From Qipengyuania marincola (GTDB taxonomy: Bacteria; Pseudomonadota; Alphaproteobacteria; Sphingomonadales; Sphingomonadaceae): a DNA stretch of 64,000 nucleotides. Location of the stretch: positions 806,001 to 870,000 of the forward strand of contig NZ_JARULC010000003.1 of NCBI RefSeq assembly GCF_029688625.1, in the 5' to 3' direction. This document shows, in pieces, positions 46,201 through 55,211 of the stretch. The translations under genes were made by a program, and so were the position numbers. The notes below the pieces were generated by a model. The model was not told the DNA's origin and did not search any database. It saw only the letters and a program-made list of their open reading frames with translations. How positions within the stretch are numbered: the stretch's first letter is position 1; each line of letters begins with the position of its first letter.

Positions 46201-46831
46201 GTGAAAGATAGGCGTCGACCACTGTCGTGTCGCCGCGCGGAATCAGGCGAATGAGGGGCGCCACATCGTGGCTCACGCTGACCTGCGCGAAGCCCAATTT
46301 TTGTGCGATGGCGGCGAGCCGAAGCTCGTGATCGCGATACTTCCAGCCGTGGACCAGGACGATGGCCAGCGCAGCGAAGCCTTCGTCGCGAAGCGCCGCG
46401 AAGGCGGACCGCGCCGCTTTCTCGTCGAGCGCCGTCAGGACCTCGCCATCGGCCGAAACCCGCTCGTCGATCTCGACGATACGGGCGGGAAGCTGTTCGG
46501 GCAGGACGATGTGCCGCGCGAAGATTTCGGGGCGCGCTTGTGTGCCGATCCGCAGCGCGTCGCCGAAACCACGCGTTATCGCCAGCGCCAGTCGCTCTCC
46601 CTTGCGCTCGAGAAGGGCATTGGTCGCCACGGTCGTACCGATGCGAACTTCAGCGATCGGCCCTTCCCCATGGCGGGTCATCAAGCGTCGCACCGCCTCG
46701 CTTGCTGCGTCGGGATAGAAACCCGGGTTCTCGGACAGCAGCTTGTCGGTGACCAGTCGCCCGGCGGGAGTTGTGGCGACGACATCGGTAAAGGTCCCGC
46801 CGCGATCTATGGCAAATCGCCAGCCCGTCAT
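43286..46831 (-). CDS. 5-oxoprolinase/hydantoinase A+B fusion protein
   Basis: An 1181-residue protein uniting HyuA- and HyuB-like parts, as in ATP-dependent 5-oxoprolinases. The N-terminal half has [31 protein letters not shown] and [16 protein letters not shown]; the second half has [33 protein letters not shown] and [19 protein letters not shown]. The HADIGG and [10 protein letters not shown] stretches belong to the metal site. The start at 46831 overlaps the stop of the symporter gene by 4 bases (ATGA), so uptake and hydrolysis of the substrate are likely linked. Whether it acts on 5-oxoproline, a hydantoin or another cyclic amide is not shown. Confidence 0.9.
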   Translation of the reverse strand: MTGWRFAIDRGGTFTDVVATTPAGRLVTDKLLSENPGFYPDAASEAVRRLMTRHGEGPIAEVRIGTTVATNALLERKGERLALAITRGFGDALRIGTQARPEIFARHIVLPEQLPARIVEIDERVSADGEVLTALDEKAARSAFAALRDEGFAALAIVLVHGWKYRDHELRLAAIAQKLGFAQVSVSHDVAPLIRLIPRGDTTVVDAYLSPVLRCYTDTLEDSLPDTGSLRFMQSNGGLAEVGAFRGKDAILSGPAGGVVGMVAASAPLGHSKLIGFDMGGTSTDVAHYAGEYELTGDSVVAGVRVAAPMMQIHTVAAGGGSICSFDGSRFRVGPESAGADPGPACYRKGGPLTVTDCNLFLGRIDPAFFPSVFGPNGDLPLDPEASRMRLEEVASALDEPRTLEEIAEGFLAIAVDNMANAIRKISVARGHDVTAYALACFGGAGGQHACKVADVLGMETVLVHPLAGILSAYGIGLAPIKAIREASLVRPLVESYAEELALLEQEATDALFEQGIARDNVTLESRARLRFEGSDSLLSVDCGDPAEMDASFRTLHRQRFGYSDMEAAIIVEALSVEASGLSGGLGEAMAEPVPAQGEASGSWRTVERAAMAQGDTIDGPALVIDPGSTTVIEPGWQARLAEEGSLVLARVEDLERERAVGTAVDPVQLEIFNNLFMAIAEEMGLVLQSTATSVNIKERLDFSCALFDSKGALIANAPHIPVHLGSMGDSIARVIEARGSARDGRGLRRGDAYVLNDPYRGGTHLPDITVIAPVFYDDASEEPDAFVAARGHHADIGGIAPGSMPPESRTIEDEGVLIDNLLMVDEGAFREEAVRDALAAATHPARNPDRNLSDLRAQLAACTRGAELLQAAARDQGREVVAAYMDHVLGNAEESVRRLLDRLNDGSFAYEMDNGAVVKVAIRIDRGARSAVFDFTGTSDQLPDNFNAPRSITRAAALYVLRTLIDDTIPMNDGCLRPVELVVPEGSMLDPRPGAAVVAGNVETSQVVTDALFAATGRLAPSQGTMNNLTFGNARHQYYETICGGSGAGPDHDGTSAVQTHMTNSRLTDPEILETRLPIRVDSFAIRHGSGGAGAHCGGDGVVRRLTFLEPVRANILANRRRIPPRGIAGGQDAMPGRNRIERANGSSEVLGPTDAADMQAGDSIIIETPGGAGFGKREP

Positions 46832-48309
46832 GCCGCTGTCGGCCGTTCGCTGCGGAACAGCGAGAAACCGAGCCACTGCGCGCGGCGGCCCAGCGCGAAG
46901 CGGTTGAAAGCCAGTGCAGCGACGACCGAGGTTACCAGCGTGATGACCATGAAATCGATGTAGTGAAGTCCGACCCAGGCCGCGAAACCCTCGTTGAAGG
47001 TGAACAGCGCATAAAGGCCGATTCCCCAGAGCACGCCCGCGATTGCAGAGCGCGCCGCGACATCGCGAAACAGGAGCCCGACGATGAAGGCCGACAGGAT
47101 GGGCATGGAGGAGAGACCGTTCAATTGCTGAAGCAGATTGATGATGCTTTCCGCATTCATGAACACCGGCACCATCACAATGGCCAGAATAGTCGCAAGC
47201 GTACTCATCGCCGCGCCCAGTTTCCAGTGGTTCTCGACCTTGCCGATGAATTGCTCATGGAAGTCGACGGAATAGAGCGCGACCGTCGAATTCAGCACAG
47301 CGCTGAACGTCGTGATCACTGCCGCTGCGACCATTGCGGCAAAGGCACCCGAGAGCCAGGTTGGCAGCACTTCGGCCGCCAGCCTGCCATAGGCCGCATC
47401 GCCCACGTCTCCGAACAGCTTATAAGCAACGACGCCCGGAATGACCACGATCGGAGGCACCACGAGGATGCGGACGGCGGCAGCGGCGAACACGCCCTTC
47501 TGCGCCTCGCGCACGGTCGGCGCGGCCATCGCCTTCTGGGTGATGTTCTGATTGGTCGACCAGTAGAAGATCTGGATGAAGGCCATGCCGGTGAACAGGG
47601 TGTGGAAGGGGATCGGGCTATCGCTTGCGCCGACCATGCTCAGACGCTCCGGCGGAACGCCGATGACGATGTCGAAATCGACCGCCGCCAGCGCGAGAAA
47701 CACTATGACCAGCGCGAGGAACAGGATGCCTATGCCGGAGAAGGTGTCCATAACCGCCACCGCTCTCAAGCCGCCGAACACGGTATAGGCCGCGCCGATC
47801 AGCGCGAGGCCGATGGAGAAGGCGATGATCGGGATCTGCGCGCTGAACAGCGATTGCAGGAACAGCCCGCCCGAATAGAGCGCGGCGGGCAGGTAGATCA
47901 GCAGGTTTCCGGCAATGAAGATCGCGGAGATCAGCGTGCGGATCGAGCGCCCGTCATAGCGCCTCTCCAGCAACTCAGTGACCGTGGTGCAATTATACCG
48001 ATAGTAGAGCGGCACGAACACGAAGGCCAAGGCCATCAGCCCGACGAAACCGGCGATCTCCCACCAGGCGAGCAGCAGCATCTGGTTGCCGTTCATGCCG
48101 ACCAGCTGGTCGGTCGAGAGGTTGGTCAGCGTGATCGAACCGGCGACGAAGAACCAGCTGAGCCCCTTGCCCGCGAGGAACACGTCCTGTTCGGACCCGT
48201 CGTGCTTGGCCGAGCGGACCTTCCACCACGTGAGCAGGCCGACCAGCGCCGTGAGCCCGGCGAAGACCGCGACCTGAACCACGCTTCCGAACTCGGCGGT
48301 ATCGTACAT
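46828..48309 (-). CDS. Sodium:solute symporter (SSS family)
   Basis: A 493-residue inner-membrane transporter with about 13 hydrophobic helices. [21 protein letters not shown] includes the Na+ site region of helix 1, and [34 protein letters not shown] and [11 protein letters not shown] are SSS landmarks. ATG 48309 is preferred over one at 48372, which overlaps the divergent GH42 start. The gene is divergent from a beta-galactosidase, as sugar-type SSS genes often are, and overlaps the 5-oxoprolinase-like gene downstream, so the substrate could be a sugar or an amide. Confidence 0.88.
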   Translation of the reverse strand: MYDTAEFGSVVQVAVFAGLTALVGLLTWWKVRSAKHDGSEQDVFLAGKGLSWFFVAGSITLTNLSTDQLVGMNGNQMLLLAWWEIAGFVGLMALAFVFVPLYYRYNCTTVTELLERRYDGRSIRTLISAIFIAGNLLIYLPAALYSGGLFLQSLFSAQIPIIAFSIGLALIGAAYTVFGGLRAVAVMDTFSGIGILFLALVIVFLALAAVDFDIVIGVPPERLSMVGASDSPIPFHTLFTGMAFIQIFYWSTNQNITQKAMAAPTVREAQKGVFAAAAVRILVVPPIVVIPGVVAYKLFGDVGDAAYGRLAAEVLPTWLSGAFAAMVAAAVITTFSAVLNSTVALYSVDFHEQFIGKVENHWKLGAAMSTLATILAIVMVPVFMNAESIINLLQQLNGLSSMPILSAFIVGLLFRDVAARSAIAGVLWGIGLYALFTFNEGFAAWVGLHYIDFMVITLVTSVVAALAFNRFALGRRAQWLGFSLFRSERPTAA

Positions 48310-48370
48310 TCGCGGCCCCTCTCCTTTTCCCGCTGGCCTCCATCGCATATTCGGCTTTAGACGCAAGCGC

Positions 48371-50236
48371 ATGAAGCTGGGCGTCTGCTACTATCCCGAA
48401 CACTGGCCCGAAGACCGCTGGGCCGAGGATGCGCGGCTGATGCGCGAGTCCGGCCTGTCGGTCGTCCGCATCGGCGAATTCGCATGGAGCCGGATCGAGC
48501 CCGAGCCGGGCCGGTTCGAGTGGGACTGGCTCGACCGCGCCGTCGATGTGCTCCACGCAGAGGGCTTGCGCATCATCATGGGCACGCCGACCGCAACGCC
48601 GCCGAAGTGGCTGGTCGATCGCATGCCCGACATGGTCGCGCTCGACCGCGAGGGGAAGCCGCGCGGGTTCGGATCGCGGCGGCACTATTGCTTCAGCCAT
48701 GACGGCTATCGCGACGAGGCGGCGCGGATCACCCGCGCGGTCGCGGAGCGGTACGGGCAGCATCCCGCCGTGACCGCGTGGCAGACCGACAATGAATATG
48801 GCTGTCACGACACGGTGCAAAGCTTCTCGCCTGCCGCGCGCGATGCGTTCCGGGTCTGGCTGGCGGAGCGCTACGAGTGCGTTGACGCGCTGAACGAGGC
48901 CTGGGGCAACGTCTTCTGGTCCATGGAATATCGCAGCTTCGACGAGGTCGAGCTGCCGAACCTGGCCGTCACCGAAGCCAATCCGGCGCACTGGCTCGCC
49001 TTCCGGCGGTTCTCGTCAGATCAAGTCGTGCGATTTAATCGAGTGCAGGTCGAGATCCTGCGCGAGCTCTCGCCGGGCCGAGACATCACGCACAACGCGA
49101 TGGGCTTTTACACCGGCTACGACCATCACGATCTCGCCGCCGATCTCGATGTGCTGGGCTGGGACAGCTACCCGCTCGGCTTCCTCGAAATGTTCCGCTT
49201 TTCGGAGGAAGACAAGACCCGCTTCGCGCACTGCGGCCATCCCGACATCGCAGCGTTTCATCACGATCTTTATCGCGGATGCGCGAAAGACGGTCGCTGG
49301 TCGGTCCTCGAACAGCAGCCCGGCCCGGTGAACTGGGCACGGCACAATCCGGCGCCATTGCCTGGCATGGTGCGCCTCTGGACGCTCGAAGCCTATGCCC
49401 ATGGTGCAGAGCTGGTCAGCTACTTTCGGTGGCGTCAGTTTCCCAAGGCGCAGGAGCAGATGCACGCGGGCCTTTTACGCCCGGATGCCTCGCCAGCTCC
49501 CGCGCTGGCAGAGGTCCGTTCTACGGCAGACAACCTCGCGGATCTTGGCGCGGCCGACGAGGCGGAGAAGCAGGCGGTGCTGGTGTTCGACTATCAGGCC
49601 GAGTGGATGACGCAGATCCAGCCGCAGGGCGAAGGCAAGTCGGCACTTTGGGCCGCGTTCCACTGCTACTCGGCGCTCAGGCGGCTTGGCCTGAATGTCG
49701 ATATCGTCCATCCCGATGAACCGCTGAATGGCTATGCCCTAGTCGTGCTGCCCTGCCTGCCGATCGTCTCCGAGCCGCTTGCCGCCAATCTCGACGCTTT
49801 CAAAGGGGGGATCGTCATCGGGCCTCGCACCGGTTCGCGCGAAGAGAATTTCGCGATCCCCGCAACCCTGCCCCCAGGCAAACTCGAAGCGCTGATGGGC
49901 GGCCGCATAGTCCTGTCCGAAAGCTGGCGCGACGGGCTGGCGATTAAGGGAGACGGCTGGCGCGCCACCGGCTGGTTCGACCATTACGAAGGCGATGCAA
50001 TTCCCGACATGACCGGAACCGATGGCCGTGTCGCCTGCTGGAAGCACGGCACGACCCGCTATGCCGCTTGCTGGCCTCAGGGCAGCTTCATCGAGCGCGT
50101 GGTCGAACGCGCGGCACAAGACGCCGGTCTATCGGCCAGCGTCTTACCAGACCATATCCGCCGGCGGCGCTGCGGCAACCGGGTCTTCACTTTCGACTAT
50201 CTCGCCGCGACGGTATCTCACGCGAGGGCCGAGTAA
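48371..50236 (+). CDS. GH42 beta-galactosidase
   Basis: A 621-residue cytosolic glycosidase of family 42. The N-terminus MKLGVCYYPEHWPEDRWAED and GTPTATPPKWLVD are typical. The acid/base is E142 in WQTDNEYG and the nucleophile is E314 in LEQQPGPVNW. RLWTLEAYAHGAELVSYFRW and the C-terminal beta-domain complete it. No signal peptide, so the substrate must be imported, presumably by the neighbouring symporter. Starts 62 bases from the SSS start on the opposite strand. Confidence 0.93.
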   Translation: MKLGVCYYPEHWPEDRWAEDARLMRESGLSVVRIGEFAWSRIEPEPGRFEWDWLDRAVDVLHAEGLRIIMGTPTATPPKWLVDRMPDMVALDREGKPRGFGSRRHYCFSHDGYRDEAARITRAVAERYGQHPAVTAWQTDNEYGCHDTVQSFSPAARDAFRVWLAERYECVDALNEAWGNVFWSMEYRSFDEVELPNLAVTEANPAHWLAFRRFSSDQVVRFNRVQVEILRELSPGRDITHNAMGFYTGYDHHDLAADLDVLGWDSYPLGFLEMFRFSEEDKTRFAHCGHPDIAAFHHDLYRGCAKDGRWSVLEQQPGPVNWARHNPAPLPGMVRLWTLEAYAHGAELVSYFRWRQFPKAQEQMHAGLLRPDASPAPALAEVRSTADNLADLGAADEAEKQAVLVFDYQAEWMTQIQPQGEGKSALWAAFHCYSALRRLGLNVDIVHPDEPLNGYALVVLPCLPIVSEPLAANLDAFKGGIVIGPRTGSREENFAIPATLPPGKLEALMGGRIVLSESWRDGLAIKGDGWRATGWFDHYEGDAIPDMTGTDGRVACWKHGTTRYAACWPQGSFIERVVERAAQDAGLSASVLPDHIRRRRCGNRVFTFDYLAATVSHARAE

Positions 50237-50303
50237 AGCGATCACACCGCGCAGCTTTTTTGCGTTGCAATAGCGGCAACAAATCGCCCATCTTCTCCTG
50301 ACA

Positions 50304-52391
50304 ATGCTCCGCCAGTACGAACTTGTTGAACGGGTCCAGGAATACGACCCCGACGCCGACGAGGCGCTGCTCAATCGCGCATATGTCTATACCGTGCAGA
50401 AGCACGGCACGCAGACGCGTGCCAGCGGGGATCCCTATTTCAGCCATCCGGTCGAAGTTGCCGGCCTGATGACCGACCTGAAGCTCGACCAGGAAACGAT
50501 CATGACTGCGCTGCTCCACGACACGGTGGAGGACACGCTGGCGACGATCGACGATATCGAGGCCAATTTCGGCGGCGATGTCGCGCGGCTGGTCGACGGG
50601 GTGACCAAGCTGTCCAAGATCGAGCAGATGCCGGAGAACGAGCGCGCGGCAGAAAACCTGCGCAAGTTCCTGCTCGCGATGAGCGAGGACATCCGGGTGT
50701 TGCTGGTGAAGCTCGGCGATCGGCTGCACAACATGCGCACGCTGCACTTCATCAAGAACCCGGAAAAGCGCCAGCGCATCGCCCGCGAGACGATGGACAT
50801 CTATGCCCCGCTAGCCGAGCGTGTCGGCATGTACGAATACATGCGCGAGATGCAGATGCTCGCTTTCGAACAACTCGAGCCCGAGGCGTTCGCGACGATT
50901 ACGAAGCGGCTTGAGCAAATCCGAAGCGAGGACGGCGGCCAGGTCGATGCCATCGCGCTCGACATGAAGCACGCCTTGTCGGAAGCGGGCATCGTCACCG
51001 AGGTCTCAGGCCGCGAGAAGCATCCCTATTCGATCTGGCGCAAGATGGCCGAGCGCCACGTCAGTTTCGAGCAGGTGACCGACATCATGGCGTTCCGCGT
51101 CATCTGCGAGGATGTCGCCGATTGCTACCGCGCGCTGGGCGTCCTGCATACGACTTGGCAGTTCCTGCCAGGCAAGTTCAAGGACTATATCTCCACGCCC
51201 AAGACCAACGGCTATCGCAGCCTCCACACCTCGCTGATCTACGGCAAGTCGATGCGCGTCGAGGTGCAGATCCGCACGCGCGAGATGCACAAGCTCAACG
51301 AGTTCGGCTATGCCGCGCACTGGGCCTACAAGCAGGGCGAGCGGCCCGACGGGCAGGTCGGCTGGCTGCGCGATCTGATCGAGATCGTCGACGCCAGCCA
51401 CGATGCCGAAGAACTGCTCGAGCACACGCGCATGGCGATCTACCAGGATCGTATCTTCGCCTTCACGCCCAAGGGCGCGCTGTTCCAGCTGCCCAAGGGC
51501 TCGACCCCGGTCGATTTCGCCTTTGCCGTGCACACCGATCTCGGCGCGCAGACCGTCGGCGCGAAGATCAACGGGCGGCACATGCCGCTGCGCACGCAGC
51601 TCAACAATGGCGACGTGGTCGAGATCATAAAGAGCGACCAGGCCGACCCGCAGATGAGTTGGCTGGGCTTCGTCGTTACCGGAAAGGCTCGCGCCGCCAT
51701 CCGGCGTGCCGTCCGTCTGAAGGAACGCGCCGAAGTCGCCGAGATCGGCAAGAAGCTATTCGACGAGATTGCGCTGCGCGTCCCCGCGAAGGTCGGCAAG
51801 AAGGCCACCCGCGAGGCGCTGAAACGGCTGGAGATGGAAGAGGAGGAAGACCTTTATTACGCCATCGGTGCGGCGAAGATCGAGGATCGGGCGGTCATGG
51901 AGGCGCTCGTCCCAGGCTGCACCGCCGACATGGAAGAGGATCCGGACTGGACGCGCAGCAAGGCGCTGTCGATCCGCGGCCTGACCCCCGGGGTCGGCTT
52001 CCAGCTGGCCGAATGCTGCCACCCCGTGCCGGGCGACCGCATCGTGGGCATCCGCAAACCGGGCGAAGGCGTGGAGGTCCACGCGATCGACTGCGCGCAG
52101 CTTGCCAGCGGGATCGATACCGACTGGCTCGACCTGTCCTGGAACAAGCGGTCGAAGGGCGCGGTCGGGCGCATGCGCGTGACTTTGTACGACCGCCCGG
52201 GCACGCTGGCCGAGATGGCGGGCATTTTCGCGCAGAACCATGTGAACGTGAAGAGCCTCGAACAGACGCAGCTCGACCATCCCTTCACCACATATGAGAT
52301 CGATCTCGAGGTGCAGGACCTTGCCCACCTGACGCGCATCCTCAGCGCCTTGCGCGCGAGCGATGCCGTGGCGCAGGCGGAACGCGTATGA
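50304..52391 (+). CDS. rsh: Bifunctional (p)ppGpp synthetase/hydrolase
   Basis: The single stringent-response enzyme of many alphaproteobacteria, 695 residues. Order: HD hydrolase domain (FSHPVEVAGLMTDLK, ALLHDTVEDT), synthetase domain (HPYSIWRKMAERHVSFEQ, TNGYRSLHTSL, EVQIRTREMHKLNEFGYAAH), TGS (FTPKGALFQLPKGSTPVDFA), a helical linker with CCHPVPGD, and a C-terminal ACT domain (RVTLYDRPGTLAEMAGIFAQ). The HD motif is intact, as expected for a SpoT/Rsh enzyme. The stop overlaps the VOC gene start by four bases. Confidence 0.96.
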   Translation: MLRQYELVERVQEYDPDADEALLNRAYVYTVQKHGTQTRASGDPYFSHPVEVAGLMTDLKLDQETIMTALLHDTVEDTLATIDDIEANFGGDVARLVDGVTKLSKIEQMPENERAAENLRKFLLAMSEDIRVLLVKLGDRLHNMRTLHFIKNPEKRQRIARETMDIYAPLAERVGMYEYMREMQMLAFEQLEPEAFATITKRLEQIRSEDGGQVDAIALDMKHALSEAGIVTEVSGREKHPYSIWRKMAERHVSFEQVTDIMAFRVICEDVADCYRALGVLHTTWQFLPGKFKDYISTPKTNGYRSLHTSLIYGKSMRVEVQIRTREMHKLNEFGYAAHWAYKQGERPDGQVGWLRDLIEIVDASHDAEELLEHTRMAIYQDRIFAFTPKGALFQLPKGSTPVDFAFAVHTDLGAQTVGAKINGRHMPLRTQLNNGDVVEIIKSDQADPQMSWLGFVVTGKARAAIRRAVRLKERAEVAEIGKKLFDEIALRVPAKVGKKATREALKRLEMEEEEDLYYAIGAAKIEDRAVMEALVPGCTADMEEDPDWTRSKALSIRGLTPGVGFQLAECCHPVPGDRIVGIRKPGEGVEVHAIDCAQLASGIDTDWLDLSWNKRSKGAVGRMRVTLYDRPGTLAEMAGIFAQNHVNVKSLEQTQLDHPFTTYEIDLEVQDLAHLTRILSALRASDAVAQAERV

Positions 52392-52753
52392 CGCAGCTCG
52401 CCGGGATCGACCACATCCAGCTCGCCATGCCCCATGGCGGCGAGCCCCATGCCCGCATGTTCTGGGGGGAGATCATGGAGCTGGACGAGATCGCCAAGCC
52501 CGCGCACCTCGCGGTCAACGGCGGCTGCTGGTTCGAAGGCGGCGGCGTTGCGATCCATTGCGGGGTGGAAGAGGGCTTCCTGCCCGCCCGCCGCGCGCAT
52601 CCGGCATTGCTGGTAAAGGATTTGCGCGCCCTCATCGCGCGGCTGGAATTGGCGGGCATTCCGTTCAAGCAAGGCAAGAAACTCGACGGCTTCATCCGCG
52701 GCGATATCGCCGACCCCTTCGGCAATCGCATCGAGTTGATGCAGCGGGTCTAG
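52388..52753 (+). CDS. VOC family (glyoxalase-like) protein
   Basis: A 121-residue single-domain protein of the vicinal oxygen chelate fold. GIDHIQLAMPHGGEPHARMF at the N-terminus and DIADPFGNRIELMQ at the C-terminus are the standard paired beta-alpha-beta-beta-beta ends, with likely metal ligands H in DHIQ and E in RIELM. The start overlaps the rsh stop (ATGA). Function (lyase, dioxygenase or resistance) is not indicated. Confidence 0.85.
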   Translation: MTQLAGIDHIQLAMPHGGEPHARMFWGEIMELDEIAKPAHLAVNGGCWFEGGGVAIHCGVEEGFLPARRAHPALLVKDLRALIARLELAGIPFKQGKKLDGFIRGDIADPFGNRIELMQRV

Positions 52754-53184
52754 GTTACGCGTTCGGTGAAGCGGACCAATTCCGCACGATGGCCGGGTAA
52801 GGTCAAAATCATTCGGTCGCCGTCGACGCGCATTTGCGGGCTTCCGCGGGAAAAGCGGAAATAGAGCCGGTCGTAGGGCTGCTCGACACACGCCTGCAAG
52901 GTGCAGATCGTCATGCCATCCTCGCTGGTCCCGCAATAATTGCAGCCATTGTACCACCCGGACACTTCGCCCCAGTGGACGCGAACCGAATAGCCGACGT
53001 TCGACACGTCGCGCCCGTCGATCCGCTCGAAGCGCCACAGGCCGTCTTCCTGCGGCGCAGCGATCAGGTGCCATAACGTTTCGCCATGCGGCATCGTGGC
53101 GCTCGCGAGCCCGGCAATGCCCGCGACCAGCAAGCCTCCGCCGACCGCCCATGCCAGCTTCGAATGATGCTGCCCGCGCCTCAC
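52750..53184 (-). CDS. META/HslJ-like secreted protein
   Basis: A 144-residue protein with an N-terminal hydrophobic anchor (KLAWAVGGGLLVAGIAGLA) and a domain resembling META/HslJ: WRFERIDGRDVSN, GWYNGCNYCGTS, then an ACVEQPYDRLYF stretch and the terminal RMILTLPGH. The start is GTG at 53184, overlapping the stop of the DUF1905 gene (GTGA). It would lie in the periplasm or membrane. It runs tail-to-tail into the VOC gene. Confidence 0.65.
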   Translation of the reverse strand: MRRGQHHSKLAWAVGGGLLVAGIAGLASATMPHGETLWHLIAAPQEDGLWRFERIDGRDVSNVGYSVRVHWGEVSGWYNGCNYCGTSEDGMTICTLQACVEQPYDRLYFRFSRGSPQMRVDGDRMILTLPGHRAELVRFTERVT

Positions 53185-53495
53185 AGCAGTTCCAGCGCGA
53201 CTTCGGCCGTGTCGCCCGCCACCAGATCCTCGGCCTTCAGGACCTTCTTTCCCACCAGCAGCCACCATTCGCCGGTCTTCGACGGAAACACCGACGTCTT
53301 CCACCGTGTGCCGCCGATCGCTGCCATCACCTTGACCGATCCGAAACCGCGCCTGCCGCCGAATTCGAGGCGGTGCAGTCGCTCGTGCATGGTGATCGCC
53401 TCGGCCATGTCGCCGCCGATGGTGACCATGTGATAGACTGCTGTCTCGCCTTCCCAGCGCCGGATCTCGGCGGTGCAGGCGAGCGTCTCGCTCAC
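53181..53495 (-). CDS. DUF1905 domain protein
   Basis: A 104-residue protein fitting DUF1905 (ACTAEIRRWEGETAVYHMVT, RRGFGSVKVMAAIGGTRWKT, SVFPSKTGEWWLLVGKKVLK). Members are often fused to YdeI-like domains; here it stands alone. Its start overlaps the cyclophilin stop and its stop overlaps the next gene, so three proteins are made from one minus-strand message. Function unknown. Confidence 0.85.
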   Translation of the reverse strand: MSETLACTAEIRRWEGETAVYHMVTIGGDMAEAITMHERLHRLEFGGRRGFGSVKVMAAIGGTRWKTSVFPSKTGEWWLLVGKKVLKAEDLVAGDTAEVALELL

Positions 53496-54622
53496 CCGCC
53501 CACGCGGCGCACCGGCACCGGGATATTGCAGATATCCGCTCCGCCGGCGGGCACGATGAAGAAGGGATCGCGGCGATTGGCGCGGGCATCGGCATAGCGT
53601 GCGAAGGTCTCGCCCTCGGTGGACAGATACTCGAAGGCGGGCCGTGTATCTTGGCCTACCGCTTCGCTACTTGAGGCCGGATCGGCTTCCGGCAGGTCGC
53701 TGGCAACGCGAATCGAGAGGATCGGCGTGCGCTTGTCCGCTTCCTCGGTTGTATAAAAGCCGAGGTCGCCTGTGCCACGCGGCAGCGAGGACAAATGCTC
53801 CATCCCTTCCACGATCCGCCCGACCAGCGCGATATTGCGGTCGAGATGGCGCGGCGCATGGCCGATCACGGTATACAGCTCTGCGCCCGATCCGGTGTCC
53901 GGCGACATTCCGCGCCCGACTCCCACCATGCCGTAGCAGTGAACCGGCCAGACCGCCGCGGGTTCACCCTCCGCGGCATCGCCGGCGTTGGTTGAAAGCG
54001 GCCAACCGTTGCCGAACAGAGCCGCCTGCGAATAGGAATCGACCAGCCCGTTTGCCAGGATTATGCCGGTCGTCTCGTCTGTGCCAGCCAGAGCGTCTCC
54101 ATGCTCCAGCGCGAGATCGCGCTCGCTGTCCGCCAGCTTTACCGAGAGGGCGATCGCGTCGCCATCGACGGTGTAGGCAGTTTCCGGGACCGTGTTGAGC
54201 GACTGCGGGAGCGGCTTCGCCTCACCACTCGCCTCCGGATTGTCGTAATTCGGATCGCCCCACTGGACGACGTAATTGTCCTGCACGCGGTTGACACTGA
54301 TCCCGTCGTACCAGCCCGCACGGGCGAGCGTCCGGATGTTCTCCACCCAGCCTTGCGAGAAAGGCGCTGGCATCAGCTGGATCACCACCTCGCGCGCATC
54401 GCCCTCGGCATCGGGAGCCAAGGTCATGACCAGCAGATCCTCCGCCGGAATCGCGATCCATTCGCTGCCACCCGCCTCCGCTACTATCTGGTTCGGCGAA
54501 GGCGCTGGCTCGCTCGACTGCGTTACAACTTCGCTACTCGACTGCAGATTCGGCTGCTCCTGCGCAGAGGCGGGCAAAGCAAGCGCAAGGGCGGCGGTGA
54601 GCGAAATCAGCGATTTGGTCAT
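53492..54622 (-). CDS. Periplasmic cyclophilin-type peptidylprolyl isomerase
   Basis: A 376-residue protein with a signal peptide (MTKSLISLTAALALALPASA) and a cyclophilin-like domain. DNYVVQWGDPNY replaces the common NFVIQGGDP, and GMVGVGRGMSPDTGSGAELYTVIG is the second landmark, with GRIVEGMEHLSSLPRG after it. Several insertions make it longer than a minimal cyclophilin (about 165). It likely assists folding in the periplasm. The ATG at 54622 is chosen for the signal peptide; the frame is open further upstream but without it. Confidence 0.85.
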   Translation of the reverse strand: MTKSLISLTAALALALPASAQEQPNLQSSSEVVTQSSEPAPSPNQIVAEAGGSEWIAIPAEDLLVMTLAPDAEGDAREVVIQLMPAPFSQGWVENIRTLARAGWYDGISVNRVQDNYVVQWGDPNYDNPEASGEAKPLPQSLNTVPETAYTVDGDAIALSVKLADSERDLALEHGDALAGTDETTGIILANGLVDSYSQAALFGNGWPLSTNAGDAAEGEPAAVWPVHCYGMVGVGRGMSPDTGSGAELYTVIGHAPRHLDRNIALVGRIVEGMEHLSSLPRGTGDLGFYTTEEADKRTPILSIRVASDLPEADPASSSEAVGQDTRPAFEYLSTEGETFARYADARANRRDPFFIVPAGGADICNIPVPVRRVGG

Positions 54623-54691
54623 ACGTGCGACGATGCCACGCCGCCACCGAAAGGCAAGCCCGCACGATTTTCCATGTTGCCGGAATCGAAA

Positions 54692-54727
54692 GCCCCTCCC
54701 CGCACGTTTTGGTGGGCGGAGAGGGGC
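54692..54727 (-). terminator. Terminator-like hairpin upstream of the cyclophilin gene
   Basis: GCCCCTC with flanking CCCGC pairs with GCGGA and GAGGGGC around a short loop. On the minus strand TTTCGATT follows the stem. It would stop a minus-strand transcript arriving from the small frame at 54807-54896 or from farther upstream. Confidence 0.5.
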
Positions 54728-54806
54728 ATCGTAACGATGTTCGCAGGGTATGCCTGATCCGCGCAGCACCGTTATCGCGCCAATGGTAGACCAGAAATCG
54801 CTCTCG

Positions 54807-54896
54807 TCAATCTTCGGGTTTCCATCCCGGCTTGCGATAACCACCCATCATCGCTAGACGCGCGCGTTCTTGGATGGCCTGCTGCGCGATGCGCAA
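54807..54896 (-). CDS. Possible 29-residue protein or gene remnant
   Basis: A minus-strand frame ending ARLAMMGGYRKPGWKPED, with a TTG as the only nearby start (54896). The C-terminus looks protein-like and a hairpin lies about 80 bases after the stop. An in-frame stop lies a short way upstream. It may be the tail of a gene cut off when the tRNA-side sequence changed. This is the only gene-like item in the 344 bases between the cyclophilin gene and tRNA-Ser. Confidence 0.25.
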   Translation of the reverse strand: MRIAQQAIQERARLAMMGGYRKPGWKPED

Positions 54897-54966
54897 CTCG
54901 GGGCCGGGACCGCATATCGCGGGGTCCCGTGCTCAAGCAGCGAAGCGGCAGCGCAAACGAGAATGC

Positions 54967-55057
54967 GGAGCAGTGGCCGAGTGGTCGAAGGCGCACGCCT
55001 GGAAAGTGTGTATACGGTAACCCCGTATCGAGGGTTCGAATCCCTCCTGCTCCGCCA
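54967..55057 (+). tRNA. tRNA-Ser(GGA)
   Basis: Acceptor GGAGCAG pairs with CTGCTCC. The anticodon loop in CGCCTGGAAAGTG gives GGA, reading TCC. A long variable arm (TGTATACGGTAACCCCGTAT) is present as in class II tRNAs. The T-arm is GAGGGTTCGAATCCCTC. Discriminator G is followed by encoded CCA. Integrase gene follows at once. Confidence 0.96.
55031..55057 (+). other. Candidate integration (att) site in tRNA-Ser 3' end
   Basis: The T-arm and acceptor end of tRNA-Ser sit 153 bases before a P4-type integrase gene that points away from it. Integrases of this group commonly use the 3' end of a tRNA gene, leaving it intact. No second copy of this stretch was noticed downstream to 64000, so the other end is unplaced. 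The precise crossover is unknown. Confidence 0.55.
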
Positions 55058-55170
55058 CTTCCCTTTCTCAAGGGTTCCCACCCCTTATCTATTCGACTGT
55101 AATTGCTTGCATTTGGCGGTGTTCGGTGTCCTAAGCGTTGTCACCCAATGCCACCTAATGCCAGATGATG

Positions 55171-55211
55171 TGGGGGCAGTTTGGGGGCACGAAATCAGTG
55201 AGGTGGGGGCA
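55171..55211 (+). repeat. Three phased direct repeats TGGGGGCA before the integrase gene
   Basis: TGGGGGCA occurs at 55171-55178, 55182-55189 and 55204-55211, with spacings of 11 and 22 bases, that is on the same face of the helix. The last copy reaches into the integrase ATG. They are candidate arm-type binding sites of the integrase or a self-repression site. Confidence 0.6.

Noticed and set aside
54772-55071. Minus-strand frame of 99 codons covering tRNA-Ser
   Set aside because: It runs antisense through the tRNA gene and contains typical tRNA-complement sequence.
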